Source of the DNA: Candidatus Omnitrophota bacterium
GTDB taxonomy: Bacteria > Omnitrophota > Gorgyraeia > JACOVV01
Length of the DNA: 7,088 nt
Reading direction: 5' to 3'
Assembly: GCA_023248175.1 (NCBI GenBank)
Contig: JAHFFC010000004.1
Location: 15,906-22,993 of the forward strand
The notes under the pieces are model-generated. The model saw only the letters and a program-made list of their open reading frames with translations. It had not been told where the DNA came from and searched no databases. Below, piece by piece: positions 1 through 5,916 of the stretch (positions are counted from its first letter, which is position 1; every line of letters starts with the position of its first letter). The translations under genes were made by a program, and so were the position numbers.

Positions 1-61
1 CCTAACACCAACCTGATCCCCTTCTCATGATATAGTCATTATGGGGCAAGGGATAAGCCAG

Positions 62-209
62 GGAACTATTTTCTTCACTTAACGCCGAATTTTTAACGGA
101 GTTGAGTTCGGATTGATCGCAAAACTCCTCGCACGCCTAAAGGCGAGCTCATCAGACATTGCGATCTGGGATGCACCCCGCTCAGAACGACAATGGGCTG
201 AATAGTTAC
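62..209 (-). repeat. MITE-like terminal-inverted-repeat element, copy 1
   Basis: A non-coding block of about 148 bp with short inverted ends: GGAACTATT at 62-70 and AATAGTTAC at 201-209 (8 of 9 complementary). A small hairpin, CGCCT/AGGCG, lies at 134-145. Read on the minus strand, its first 31 bases (209 down to 179) match 28 of 31 bases of copy 3 at 6968-6998, including the identical 14-mer GTAACTATTCAGCC. Its other end, 60-74, is a perfect 15-base reverse-complement match to the end of copy 2 at 2314-2328. It encodes no protein and lies upstream of nuoH. Boundaries are inferred from the shared ends; no target-site duplication was recognised. Confidence 0.6.
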
Positions 210-375
210 AAAAGTTCAATGTATGCCCTTACTTGGTATGCAAAGCGATTTCATAGTAGAAGTATACCATAATGTAAGGACTTAATATCATATCCTATTT
301 TATTCCAATAGGTTATGAAATAATCTATATTTTTGTATTAATTTTAAGAGTAGGGCATGCTAAAATCTTACATGA
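210..375 (+). other. AT-rich non-coding leader upstream of nuoH
   Basis: No gene is visible between repeat copy 1 and nuoH. From about 260 the stretch becomes strongly AT-rich, as promoter or leader DNA often is. The best promoter-like pair I can see is TTCCAA (303-308) and TATATT (326-331) with 17-bp spacing, but the -35 is poor. No AGGAGG-type ribosome binding site precedes the nuoH start; the only purine run, GAGTAGGG, lies about 20 bases upstream. Bases 1-61 likewise hold no recognisable gene. Confidence 0.4.
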
Positions 376-1455
376 ATGCTAGATATCTTCATTAAATTCC
401 TATTAAGTTTCAGCATTCTCTTTATCATGCTCAACATCGCGGGTCTCTTGACCTGGGTTGAGCGGAAGCAGAGTGCTGTCATGCAAGACCGAATCGGAGC
501 GAATCGTGCCTCGATTTTTGGGTTTCGGCTATTTGGCTTATTCCACCCTTTAGCGGATGCGCTCAAGATGTTGTCTAAAGAAGATTTTATCCCGGAAGGG
601 GCGAATAAATTTCTCTTTAATATTGCACCGTTTCTTTCTGTAGTTTTTGCGTTGGTCGGTTTTGCCGCAATTCCGTTTGGGGATCGGCTCATTCTTGGAG
701 ATCGAGTTATCGAACTGCAAGCGGCGAATATCAATGTAGCTCTGTTGTATATCTTTGCCATGATGTCTATGGGGATTTACGGAGTGGTGCTGGCTGGATT
801 TTCTTCCAATAATAACTATGCTTTCTTAGGAGGCATGCGCGGTGCCGCACAGATGATCGCCTATGAAATCACGATGGGAGTAGCGATCATGGGAGTCGTC
901 ATGGTTTACGGCACTGTGGATCTCCAACAGTTGGTTCGTGGACAGGGAGCGTATCTGTTCAATGGCTGGCTTCCAAAATGGGGGGTGTTTGTTCAGCCAC
1001 TGGCATTTTTACTTTTCTTGACCGCCGCCACAGCTGAAACGAAACGAATCCCTTTTGATCTACCAGAGGGAGAATCCGAAATTATTGGCTACTTTATCGA
1101 GTATAGCGGGATGAAATTTGGGATGTTTTTCATGGCGGATTTAATCGAGACGATTTTAGTCTCAGCATTGATGACTACGTTATTTTTAGGTGGCTGGCAG
1201 GTACCGTATCTTTCCCCAAGTGGGTTTCATTTTCCGTGGGGCGGGGTGATTCTATTGCCTCACCTGGCGGTAGCCAGCTTAGGGATTCTCTCGTTTTTCA
1301 TCAAGCTGAGCTTTTTCATCTGGCTACTCATGGCGATTCGCTGGACACTGCCCCGATTCCGCTATGACCAACTGATGCACTTGGGATGGAAGATCTTACT
1401 GCCAACGTCGCTAGTCAACATTGCCGTGACGGCGTATGTAATCCTACTGGTGTAG
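376..1455 (+). CDS. nuoH: NADH-quinone oxidoreductase subunit H (NuoH)
   Basis: Membrane subunit of respiratory complex I that joins the peripheral arm to the membrane arm and helps form the quinone-binding chamber. The 359-residue protein is strongly hydrophobic, with about eight membrane segments (for example near residues 5-26, 82-101, 119-141, 160-180, 203-220, 250-272, 291-320 and 340-358). Family signatures are clear: WVERK (27-31) followed by QDRIGANRA (37-45), ADALKMLSKED (60-70), GGMRGAAQMIAYE (152-164), ETKRIPFDLPEGESE (221-235), EYSGMKF (242-248) and the C-terminal RWTLPRFRYDQLMHLGWK (322-339). Length fits the family (E. coli about 325). The start gives the usual MLDI N-terminus, although no good Shine-Dalgarno precedes it. 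The gene is intact. nuoG is not in the window and nuoI is displaced downstream. The stop codon falls within TAGTTCCCTTG, which recurs at 2320-2330. Confidence 0.97.
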   Translation: MLDIFIKFLLSFSILFIMLNIAGLLTWVERKQSAVMQDRIGANRASIFGFRLFGLFHPLADALKMLSKEDFIPEGANKFLFNIAPFLSVVFALVGFAAIPFGDRLILGDRVIELQAANINVALLYIFAMMSMGIYGVVLAGFSSNNNYAFLGGMRGAAQMIAYEITMGVAIMGVVMVYGTVDLQQLVRGQGAYLFNGWLPKWGVFVQPLAFLLFLTAATAETKRIPFDLPEGESEIIGYFIEYSGMKFGMFFMADLIETILVSALMTTLFLGGWQVPYLSPSGFHFPWGGVILLPHLAVASLGILSFFIKLSFFIWLLMAIRWTLPRFRYDQLMHLGWKILLPTSLVNIAVTAYVILLV

Positions 1456-1463
1456 TTCCCTTG
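1453..1463. repeat. Left copy of 11-bp direct repeat TAGTTCCCTTG
   Basis: TAGTTCCCTTG begins with the nuoH stop codon and is repeated exactly at 2320-2330. The two copies bracket the toxin-antitoxin genes and repeat element 2. See the findings for the insertion hypothesis and its alternative. Confidence 0.6.
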
Positions 1464-1477
1464 ATGTCTTAAAAAAC

Positions 1478-1507
1478 TTGACAAAGTAGATATTTCAAGT
1501 GTATACT
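1478..1507 (+). promoter_or_regulatory. Sigma-70-type promoter of the toxin-antitoxin pair
   Basis: TTGACA (1478-1483) matches the -35 consensus exactly. TATACT (1502-1507) is one base off the -10 consensus, with 18-bp spacing. It lies just after nuoH and 34 bases before the antitoxin start, so the pair can be transcribed independently of the nuo genes. Transcripts from here could also read on into nuoI, since no terminator is visible between. Confidence 0.75.
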
Positions 1508-1518
1508 TTTAGTAGATA
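1485..1518. promoter_or_regulatory. Possible antitoxin operator: AGTAGATA direct repeats over the promoter
   Basis: AGTAGATA occurs at 1485-1492 and 1511-1518, 26 bp apart, one copy between the -35 and -10 boxes and one just past the -10. An imperfect inverted pair (GTATAC at 1501-1506 and GTAGATAC within 1511-1519) overlaps them. Ribbon-helix-helix antitoxins usually bind repeated short sites over their own promoter, so this is a plausible autoregulatory site. The assignment is inference from position alone. Confidence 0.35.
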
Positions 1519-1540
1519 CTAGTGACCAGGAGGTAAAAAA

Positions 1541-1792
1541 ATGTCTGTACAACATATCAATATTACGATGCCCGTACCATTAAGGATTGAGTTAGATCGC
1601 TGGGCAAAAAGGGAGCACACTAAGCGGAGTACCTTGATTCAGAAAGCTGTTCAATTGTATCTTGAACTGGTAAAACGGAAGAAAATCGCCCAACTTCTGC
1701 GGCAAGGGTATGCAGAAATGGCTGAGGAAATGAAAGAGATCAATCGAGAGTTTGAGTGCTTGGATCGAGAGAGTCTCCAACATGTTGATTAG
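1541..1792 (+). CDS. mazE: Ribbon-helix-helix antitoxin, MazE/EndoAI type
   Basis: Antitoxin of a type II toxin-antitoxin pair: it should bind and neutralise the MazF-type toxin encoded next to it and repress their shared promoter. The 83-residue protein has the ribbon-helix-helix layout of B. subtilis EndoAI: a short N-terminal strand (HINIT, about residues 5-9), helix A (about 13-24, RIELDRWAKRE) and helix B (about 29-43, RSTLIQKAVQLYLEL). A charged C-terminal helix with LLRQGYAEMAEEMKEIN (52-68) follows and would be the toxin-binding part. The start is fixed by a perfect AGGAGGT (1528-1534) six bases upstream. Its end overlaps the toxin start by 11 bp, implying coupled translation. The RHH fold and the partner support the call; the symbol is used at family level. 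Confidence 0.88.
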   Translation: MSVQHINITMPVPLRIELDRWAKREHTKRSTLIQKAVQLYLELVKRKKIAQLLRQGYAEMAEEMKEINREFECLDRESLQHVD

Positions 1793-2141
1793 ACGAGGAG
1801 ACCTCTTTTTAGTGGACTTAAACCCAGTGAAAGGATCAGAGCAAGCTGGGCGACGCCCTGTATTGGTGATCCAAAATGAGATTGGCAATGAAGTAGCTCC
1901 CACCGTGATCATTGCTCCTTTGACAACGAAGAACTGGACTCAATCATATCCTATTAATGTTGCTATTCCTAAAGGAAACGGAGGCTTATCCCATGATTCG
2001 GTTATTCTCCTCTCACAAATACGAACCATCGACAAGACTCGCTTAGGGAAGAAACTTGGAAACTTACCAAGTGTCTATCTCTCTAAAGTAGATCACGCAA
2101 TCCATGTGAGTCTTGGATTACAATGTGGTAAGATAATGTGA
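1782..2141 (+). CDS. mazF: MazF/PemK-family endoribonuclease toxin
   Basis: Toxin of the pair: a MazF-type RNase that cuts single-stranded RNA at short sequence motifs and slows growth when the antitoxin is degraded. The 119-residue protein closely follows B. subtilis MazF (EndoA). It has RRGDLFLVDLNPVKGSEQ near the N-terminus, then AGRRPVLVIQN, and IIAPLTTK around residues 43-50. LSHDSVILLSQIRTIDKTRL follows later, then a C-terminal helix with ISLAL-like VSLGL. Arg25 and Thr48 sit at the same numbers as the catalytic pair of the B. subtilis enzyme. I chose ATG 1782 rather than the in-frame TTG at 1752, because it gives the family's usual MxxRRGD start and the typical 11-bp overlap with the antitoxin. 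The reading frame is intact, so the toxin is probably functional. Confidence 0.93.
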   Translation: MLIRRGDLFLVDLNPVKGSEQAGRRPVLVIQNEIGNEVAPTVIIAPLTTKNWTQSYPINVAIPKGNGGLSHDSVILLSQIRTIDKTRLGKKLGNLPSVYLSKVDHAIHVSLGLQCGKIM

Positions 2142-2173
2142 AATACGAACTAGCACATTTAAGAAGATTTATG

Positions 2174-2327
2174 GTAACTGTTCACCTCTCATATAGTCAC
2201 TCACCTTACGCAGTTCCCCTGTGTCCCACCTTCATGGGGTTCTTTTCGCCTGAGGCGAGCACTTCGACTCGCTTCGCTCGCTCAGTGCAAGCTCACTTCG
2301 CTACGCTTCGTTCAGAAAATAGTTCCC
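2174..2327 (+). repeat. MITE-like terminal-inverted-repeat element, copy 2
   Basis: About 154 bp between GTAACTGTT (2174-2182) and AATAGTTCC (2318-2326), which are complementary at 7 of 9 positions. Its right end, 2314-2328, matches the end of copy 1 (60-74) over 15 bases on the opposite strand. Inside are a CGCC-TGA-GGCG hairpin (2247-2257), equivalent to the small hairpins in copies 1 and 3, and GCACT/AGTGC (2259-2263 and 2284-2288) around repeated CTTCG/CGCTTCGCTC motifs. The 85-codon reading frame across it has no protein character. It lies between the toxin gene and nuoI. Confidence 0.6.
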
Positions 2328-2330
2328 TTG
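2320..2330. repeat. Right copy of 11-bp direct repeat TAGTTCCCTTG
   Basis: Exact second copy of the 11 bases at the nuoH stop codon (1453-1463). The first nine bases belong to the conserved end of repeat element 2 (copy 1 has the same AATAGTTCCCT), so only the last two are matches beyond the element itself. Confidence 0.55.
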
Positions 2331-2366
2331 TAAAGAGAGATAGAAATCAATATAATCCAAGGAACT
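2321..2366 (+). promoter_or_regulatory. Inverted repeat covering the nuoI ribosome binding site
   Basis: AGTTCCCTTG (2321-2330) can pair with CAAGGAACT (2358-2366), leaving one bulged C, around a 27-base AT-rich loop. The right arm contains the AAGGA (2359-2363) that serves as Shine-Dalgarno for nuoI and ends next to its ATG. The stem could therefore lower initiation at nuoI. This is a structural inference from complementarity only. Confidence 0.35.
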
Positions 2367-2969
2367 ATGGGACAGAGCACCCAACAGCGGCGTGAACAAC
2401 TAGAGAAGTACCATGAGGTAAGTGGACCCTTCGCTTATCTGCGCCTTGAGCAGATGAAAAGAGCATGGAAGACGTCAAACCGAAGGGAACTGACGTGGTG
2501 GGAGAGAACTTATATCCCATCACTGGTCATTGGCCTTTGGATTACCTCTAAACATTTCTTCCGGAACTTAACGTTGCACATTCTGCATACCTTTGGGTTT
2601 TTTAAGAACATTCCCGCCGCGGTGACATATCAATATCCCGAGCAACTTCGTCCTACTGCTACACGGCTGCGAACTCGCCACCGCCTCACCAAACGCGAAG
2701 ATGGCTCTCCCCGCTGTGTTGCCTGCATGATGTGTGAAACCGTCTGCCCGGCGCGCTGTATTGAAATCACCGCCGCCGAACATCCTGATCCCAACATTGA
2801 AAAATATCCTGCCGAATTTATCCTCGATCTCGGCAAGTGTGTCTATTGCGGTTTCTGCGTTGAGGTCTGCCCCGAAGACGCCATCCGCATGGACACCGGC
2901 CGCCACGACATCGCCGAATATTCCCGCGAGAGCATGATCTACGATAAAAAACGGTTAATGGAAGAGTAG
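2367..2969 (+). CDS. nuoI: NADH-quinone oxidoreductase subunit I (NuoI), 2x[4Fe-4S]
   Basis: Peripheral-arm subunit of complex I carrying two [4Fe-4S] clusters (N6a/N6b) that pass electrons towards the quinone site next to NuoH. In the 200-residue protein two ferredoxin motifs are complete: Cys117, 120, 123 and 127-Pro, then Cys158, 161, 164 and 168-Pro. Flanking family motifs are present: WERTYIPSLVIGLWITSKHFFRN (split around 45-67), REDGSPRCVAC (110-120) and EDAIRMDTG (170-178). The start is uncertain. ATG 2367 has AAGGA only three bases upstream and gives an N-terminus about 30 residues longer than many homologues. ATG 2454 (Met30) would give the usual length but has a poorer Shine-Dalgarno. 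The 3' half uses many C-ending codons (GCC, CGC, ATC), unlike nuoH or groEL. Separation from nuoH and absence of nuoJ downstream are unusual. Confidence 0.95.
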   Translation: MGQSTQQRREQLEKYHEVSGPFAYLRLEQMKRAWKTSNRRELTWWERTYIPSLVIGLWITSKHFFRNLTLHILHTFGFFKNIPAAVTYQYPEQLRPTATRLRTRHRLTKREDGSPRCVACMMCETVCPARCIEITAAEHPDPNIEKYPAEFILDLGKCVYCGFCVEVCPEDAIRMDTGRHDIAEYSRESMIYDKKRLMEE

Positions 2970-2986
2970 TTCTGAAAAGACTCTAC

Positions 2987-3020
2987 CTTGACACACCTAA
3001 AAAAATCTCTTGACAAACCT
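2987..3020 (+). repeat. Tandem CTTGACAmACCT repeat at the chaperonin promoter
   Basis: CTTGACACACCT (2987-2998) and CTTGACAAACCT (3009-3020) match at 11 of 12 bases and are exactly 22 bp apart. Both contain a perfect TTGACA. Only the second has a suitably spaced -10 box. The first may be a local duplication or an accessory contact site. Confidence 0.45.
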
Positions 3021-3037
3021 TGGGCGAGGTCTATAAT
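3010..3037 (+). promoter_or_regulatory. Vegetative promoter of the groES-groEL-groES operon
   Basis: Perfect TTGACA (3010-3015) and perfect TATAAT (3032-3037) are separated by 16 bp. Transcription should start near 3044, immediately before the CIRCE operator. This is the arrangement of HrcA-repressed chaperonin operons read by the housekeeping sigma factor. Confidence 0.88.
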
Positions 3038-3053
3038 GGGATTAAATTGAGAT

Positions 3054-3080
3054 TTAGCACTCATTAGATATGAGTGCTAA
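3054..3080. promoter_or_regulatory. CIRCE operator (HrcA binding site)
   Basis: TTAGCACTC (3054-3062), nine bases, then GAGTGCTAA (3072-3080): a perfect match to the CIRCE consensus with perfect 9-bp arms. It lies just downstream of the predicted transcription start and upstream of groES. By established knowledge, HrcA bound here represses the operon at normal temperature and is released under heat or folding stress. The hrcA gene is not in this window. Confidence 0.97.
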
Positions 3081-3093
3081 CAAAACTGTAAGG

Positions 3094-3132
3094 TTACTTC
3101 AATAAAGTAAATCTGTAACTCTCTAACAGATT
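3094..3132 (+). other. Two small hairpins in the groES leader
   Basis: Between CIRCE and the groES ribosome binding site the leader holds TTACTT/AAGTAA (3094-3099 and 3105-3110, 5-base loop). AATCTGT/ACAGATT (3110-3116 and 3126-3132, 9-base loop) begins where the first ends. The stems are short and AT-rich. They may affect mRNA stability, but no function can be assigned from sequence. Confidence 0.3.
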
Positions 3133-3168
3133 GAAAAATAAAGAGTAACATGAGAAAGGAGGGAGAAT

Positions 3169-3462
3169 ATGGTTATTCAGCCATTAGGGGATCGAATTCT
3201 AGTCAAGGCTCTCGAAGCTGAGGCAAAGACTAAAGGAGGGTTAGTACTGCCGGATACCGCGAAGGAAAAACCGCAAGAAGGAGAAGTGATCGCGGTAGGC
3301 CAGGGAAAGCTCTTGGAAGATGGAGCGATTAAACCTTTGGAAGTGAAAAAGGGTGACAAGGTCATGTACGGCAAATATGCCGGCACAGAGATCAAACTGA
3401 AAGAGAAAAACGAACCGTATCTGATTCTGCGAGAAGATGAAATACTGGCAATTCTACGGTAG
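3169..3462 (+). CDS. groES: Co-chaperonin GroES (first copy)
   Basis: Heptameric lid of the GroEL folding chamber, cytoplasmic. The 97-residue protein has the usual GroES length and order: [11 protein letters not shown] at the N-terminus, a mobile loop around residues 17-32 with the GroEL-contacting triplet Leu25-Val26-Leu27 (E. coli Ile-Val-Leu), [17 protein letters not shown] (28-44), the roof-loop region near 46-57, and [16 protein letters not shown] further on. A strong AAGGAGG (3156-3162) six bases before the ATG fixes the start. It is the first gene after the promoter and CIRCE site and lies 32 bases before groEL. Its mobile loop (GGLVL) is the more canonical of the two GroES copies in the operon. 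Confidence 0.97.
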   Translation: MVIQPLGDRILVKALEAEAKTKGGLVLPDTAKEKPQEGEVIAVGQGKLLEDGAIKPLEVKKGDKVMYGKYAGTEIKLKEKNEPYLILREDEILAILR

Positions 3463-3476
3463 AAAACAAAAATTAA

Positions 3477-5132
<1,656 letters not shown>

Positions 5133-5134
5133 CC

Positions 5135-5422
5135 ATGAAACTTCAACCATTGTCGGATAAAGTGATCGTTGAAGTTCTAATGACAGAAGAGAAGACCGCA
5201 AGCGGACTTTATCTGCCGGATACAGCAAGAGAGAAACCACAAGAGGCGAAGGTCGTTGCTGTTGGAAAAGGAAAGACTTTGCCGAATGGCAAGACCGTTG
5301 CTCCGTCCATTAAGGCGGGAGACAAAGTGGTTTTTGCAAAATATTCTGGCAGTGAGGTCAAGGTTGATGACAAAGAGTTCCTGATTATGGACCAGGATGA
5401 CCTGCTGGCGGTGATTGGGTAG
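5135..5422 (+). CDS. groES: Second GroES-family co-chaperonin, downstream of groEL
   Basis: A second complete GroES of 95 residues starting two bases after the groEL stop, so probably translationally coupled; its Shine-Dalgarno GGGAGG (5117-5122) lies inside groEL. It keeps the GroES frame: LQPLSDKVIVEV, the mobile loop with TASGLYLPDTA (21-31), REKPQEAKVVAVGKGK, KAGDKVVFAKYSGSEV, and a C-terminal LIMDQDDLLAVIG. It aligns with the first copy without large gaps but is clearly divergent, roughly half identical by eye. At the GroEL-contact triplet it has Leu25-Tyr26-Leu27 where copy one has Leu-Val-Leu, and Ser23 replaces Gly23. It could be a specialised lid or one expressed at a different ratio. 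Being in the CIRCE operon, it should be induced with groEL. Confidence 0.95.
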   Translation: MKLQPLSDKVIVEVLMTEEKTASGLYLPDTAREKPQEAKVVAVGKGKTLPNGKTVAPSIKAGDKVVFAKYSGSEVKVDDKEFLIMDQDDLLAVIG

Positions 5423-5424
5423 TG

Positions 5425-5453
5425 GTAGGGGCGGGTTTAAAACCCGCCCCTAC
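5425..5453. terminator. GTAGGGG-type palindrome between convergent genes, possible bidirectional terminator
   Basis: A perfect inverted repeat with 14-bp arms around one central base: GTAGGGGCGGGTTT (5425-5438) and AAACCCGCCCCTAC (5440-5453). It starts two bases after the groES2 stop and ends eight bases before the spoVG stop on the other strand. The GC-rich stem followed by GGTTTT could terminate transcription from the chaperonin side, though the U-run is short. Its outer seven bases equal those of the palindrome at 5641-5668, so it is probably a dispersed repeat reused as a terminator. Confidence 0.6.
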
Positions 5454-5461
5454 GGTTTTCA

Positions 5462-5764
5462 TTATTTACCGTTTCCTTTCTTCGCGTAGGCTTCAAGCAC
5501 GGCCTCTGTCATCTGGTGCTTAAAGCTGTCGTCTAAAAGCTGTACTTGATCGTACCATTTTCCGTCTTTTCCCCGTTCTTGGGGCATGCTGACAAAGACC
5601 CCCTTATTTCCACCAACTACCCGTACCCCTTTGATCAGCAGTAGGGGTGAATAATTATTCACCCCTACACCGACGGAGACATCCGCAAACGCTTTTAAAG
5701 GACCCTCTCCCTCGAAACGGTGAATCCGGTTTACCTGCAGTTTGAGATCTTCCATGGTGTTCAT
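5462..5764 (-). CDS. spoVG: SpoVG-family RNA/DNA-binding regulator with an in-frame palindrome insertion
   Basis: SpoVG-family proteins are small nucleic-acid-binding regulators, first known from Bacillus sporulation but widespread in non-sporulating bacteria. The 100-residue protein shows the family pattern: LQVNRIHRFEGEGPLKAFADVSV, then LIKGVRVVGGNKGVFVSMP (43-61, compare DIRVIDGNNGLFVAMP in B. subtilis), a GKDGKWYD turn (65-72) and a C-terminal helix with TEAVLEAY (86-93). AAGGAGG on the minus strand (5770-5776), five bases before the ATG, fixes the start; Met4 is a poorer alternative. Residues 33-41 (VGVNNYSPL) are encoded entirely by a 28-bp palindrome and have no counterpart in typical members. 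They fall between two early beta strands, where a longer loop could be tolerated. The frame is intact, so the protein is probably still made. Confidence 0.88.
   Translation of the reverse strand: MNTMEDLKLQVNRIHRFEGEGPLKAFADVSVGVGVNNYSPLLLIKGVRVVGGNKGVFVSMPQERGKDGKWYDQVQLLDDSFKHQMTEAVLEAYAKKGNGK
5641..5668. repeat. Perfect 28-bp GTAGGGG palindrome inside the spoVG coding sequence
   Basis: GTAGGGGTGAATAA (5641-5654) is followed at once by its exact reverse complement (5655-5668). In spoVG (minus strand) it reads as Val-Gly-Val-Asn-Asn-Tyr-Ser-Pro-Leu plus the first base of the next codon. Outer bases GTAGGGG/CCCCTAC are shared with the intergenic palindrome at 5425-5453. No clear target duplication is visible; at most an AC dinucleotide repeats at 5667-5670. 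Confidence 0.9.
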
Positions 5765-5829
5765 GATTTCCTCCTTGTTTGTGTTGGGGTAACCCCCCTA
5801 CATATTAGACGTACCCAACCTGCATTTTC

Positions 5830-5860
5830 TTGCAAAACTTTTAAATTTTTTTGATATGAT
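5830..5860 (+). promoter_or_regulatory. Candidate extended -10 promoter for the MoxR-family gene
   Basis: TGATATGAT (5852-5860) fits an extended -10 box (TGnTATnAT), with TTGCAA (5830-5835) as -35 at a long 19-bp spacing. The region is AT-rich and lies between the divergent spoVG and moxR starts. No equally good promoter was found for spoVG on the minus strand. Confidence 0.45.
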
Positions 5861-5916
5861 ATATAGCAAACCGTTAACGTATCAAGGCAATGATAGCATT
5901 CAATGGAGGTTCTTCT

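Noticed and set aside
18..46. CCCC...GGGG with ATGA/TCAT inside, a possible hairpin near the window start
   Set aside because: The arms are short and poorly paired, with no T-run; too weak to call a terminator.
1..375. Possible truncated upstream gene such as the end of nuoG
   Set aside because: No frame with protein-like sequence reaches into this stretch; it is accounted for by repeat copy 1 and AT-rich leader.
360..761. 133-codon open frame on the minus strand across the 5' part of nuoH
   Set aside because: It is antisense to a strongly conserved gene, its translation is low-complexity and unlike any family, and no ribosome binding site was found.
2138..2395. 85-codon open frame between the toxin gene and nuoI
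   Set aside because: It runs through repeat element 2 and into the nuoI 5' end, and the translation follows the repeat motifs with no protein character.
2568..2906. 112-codon minus-strand frame (and shorter ones) across nuoI
   Set aside because: These are shadows of the GC-rich nuoI coding sequence; both ferredoxin motifs are on the plus strand.
5783..5819. GGGGT-A-ACCCC and GTTGGG/CCCAAC inverted pairs upstream of spoVG
   Set aside because: Short arms in the spoVG leader, unrelated to the two GTAGGGG palindromes and without a T-run; could be chance.
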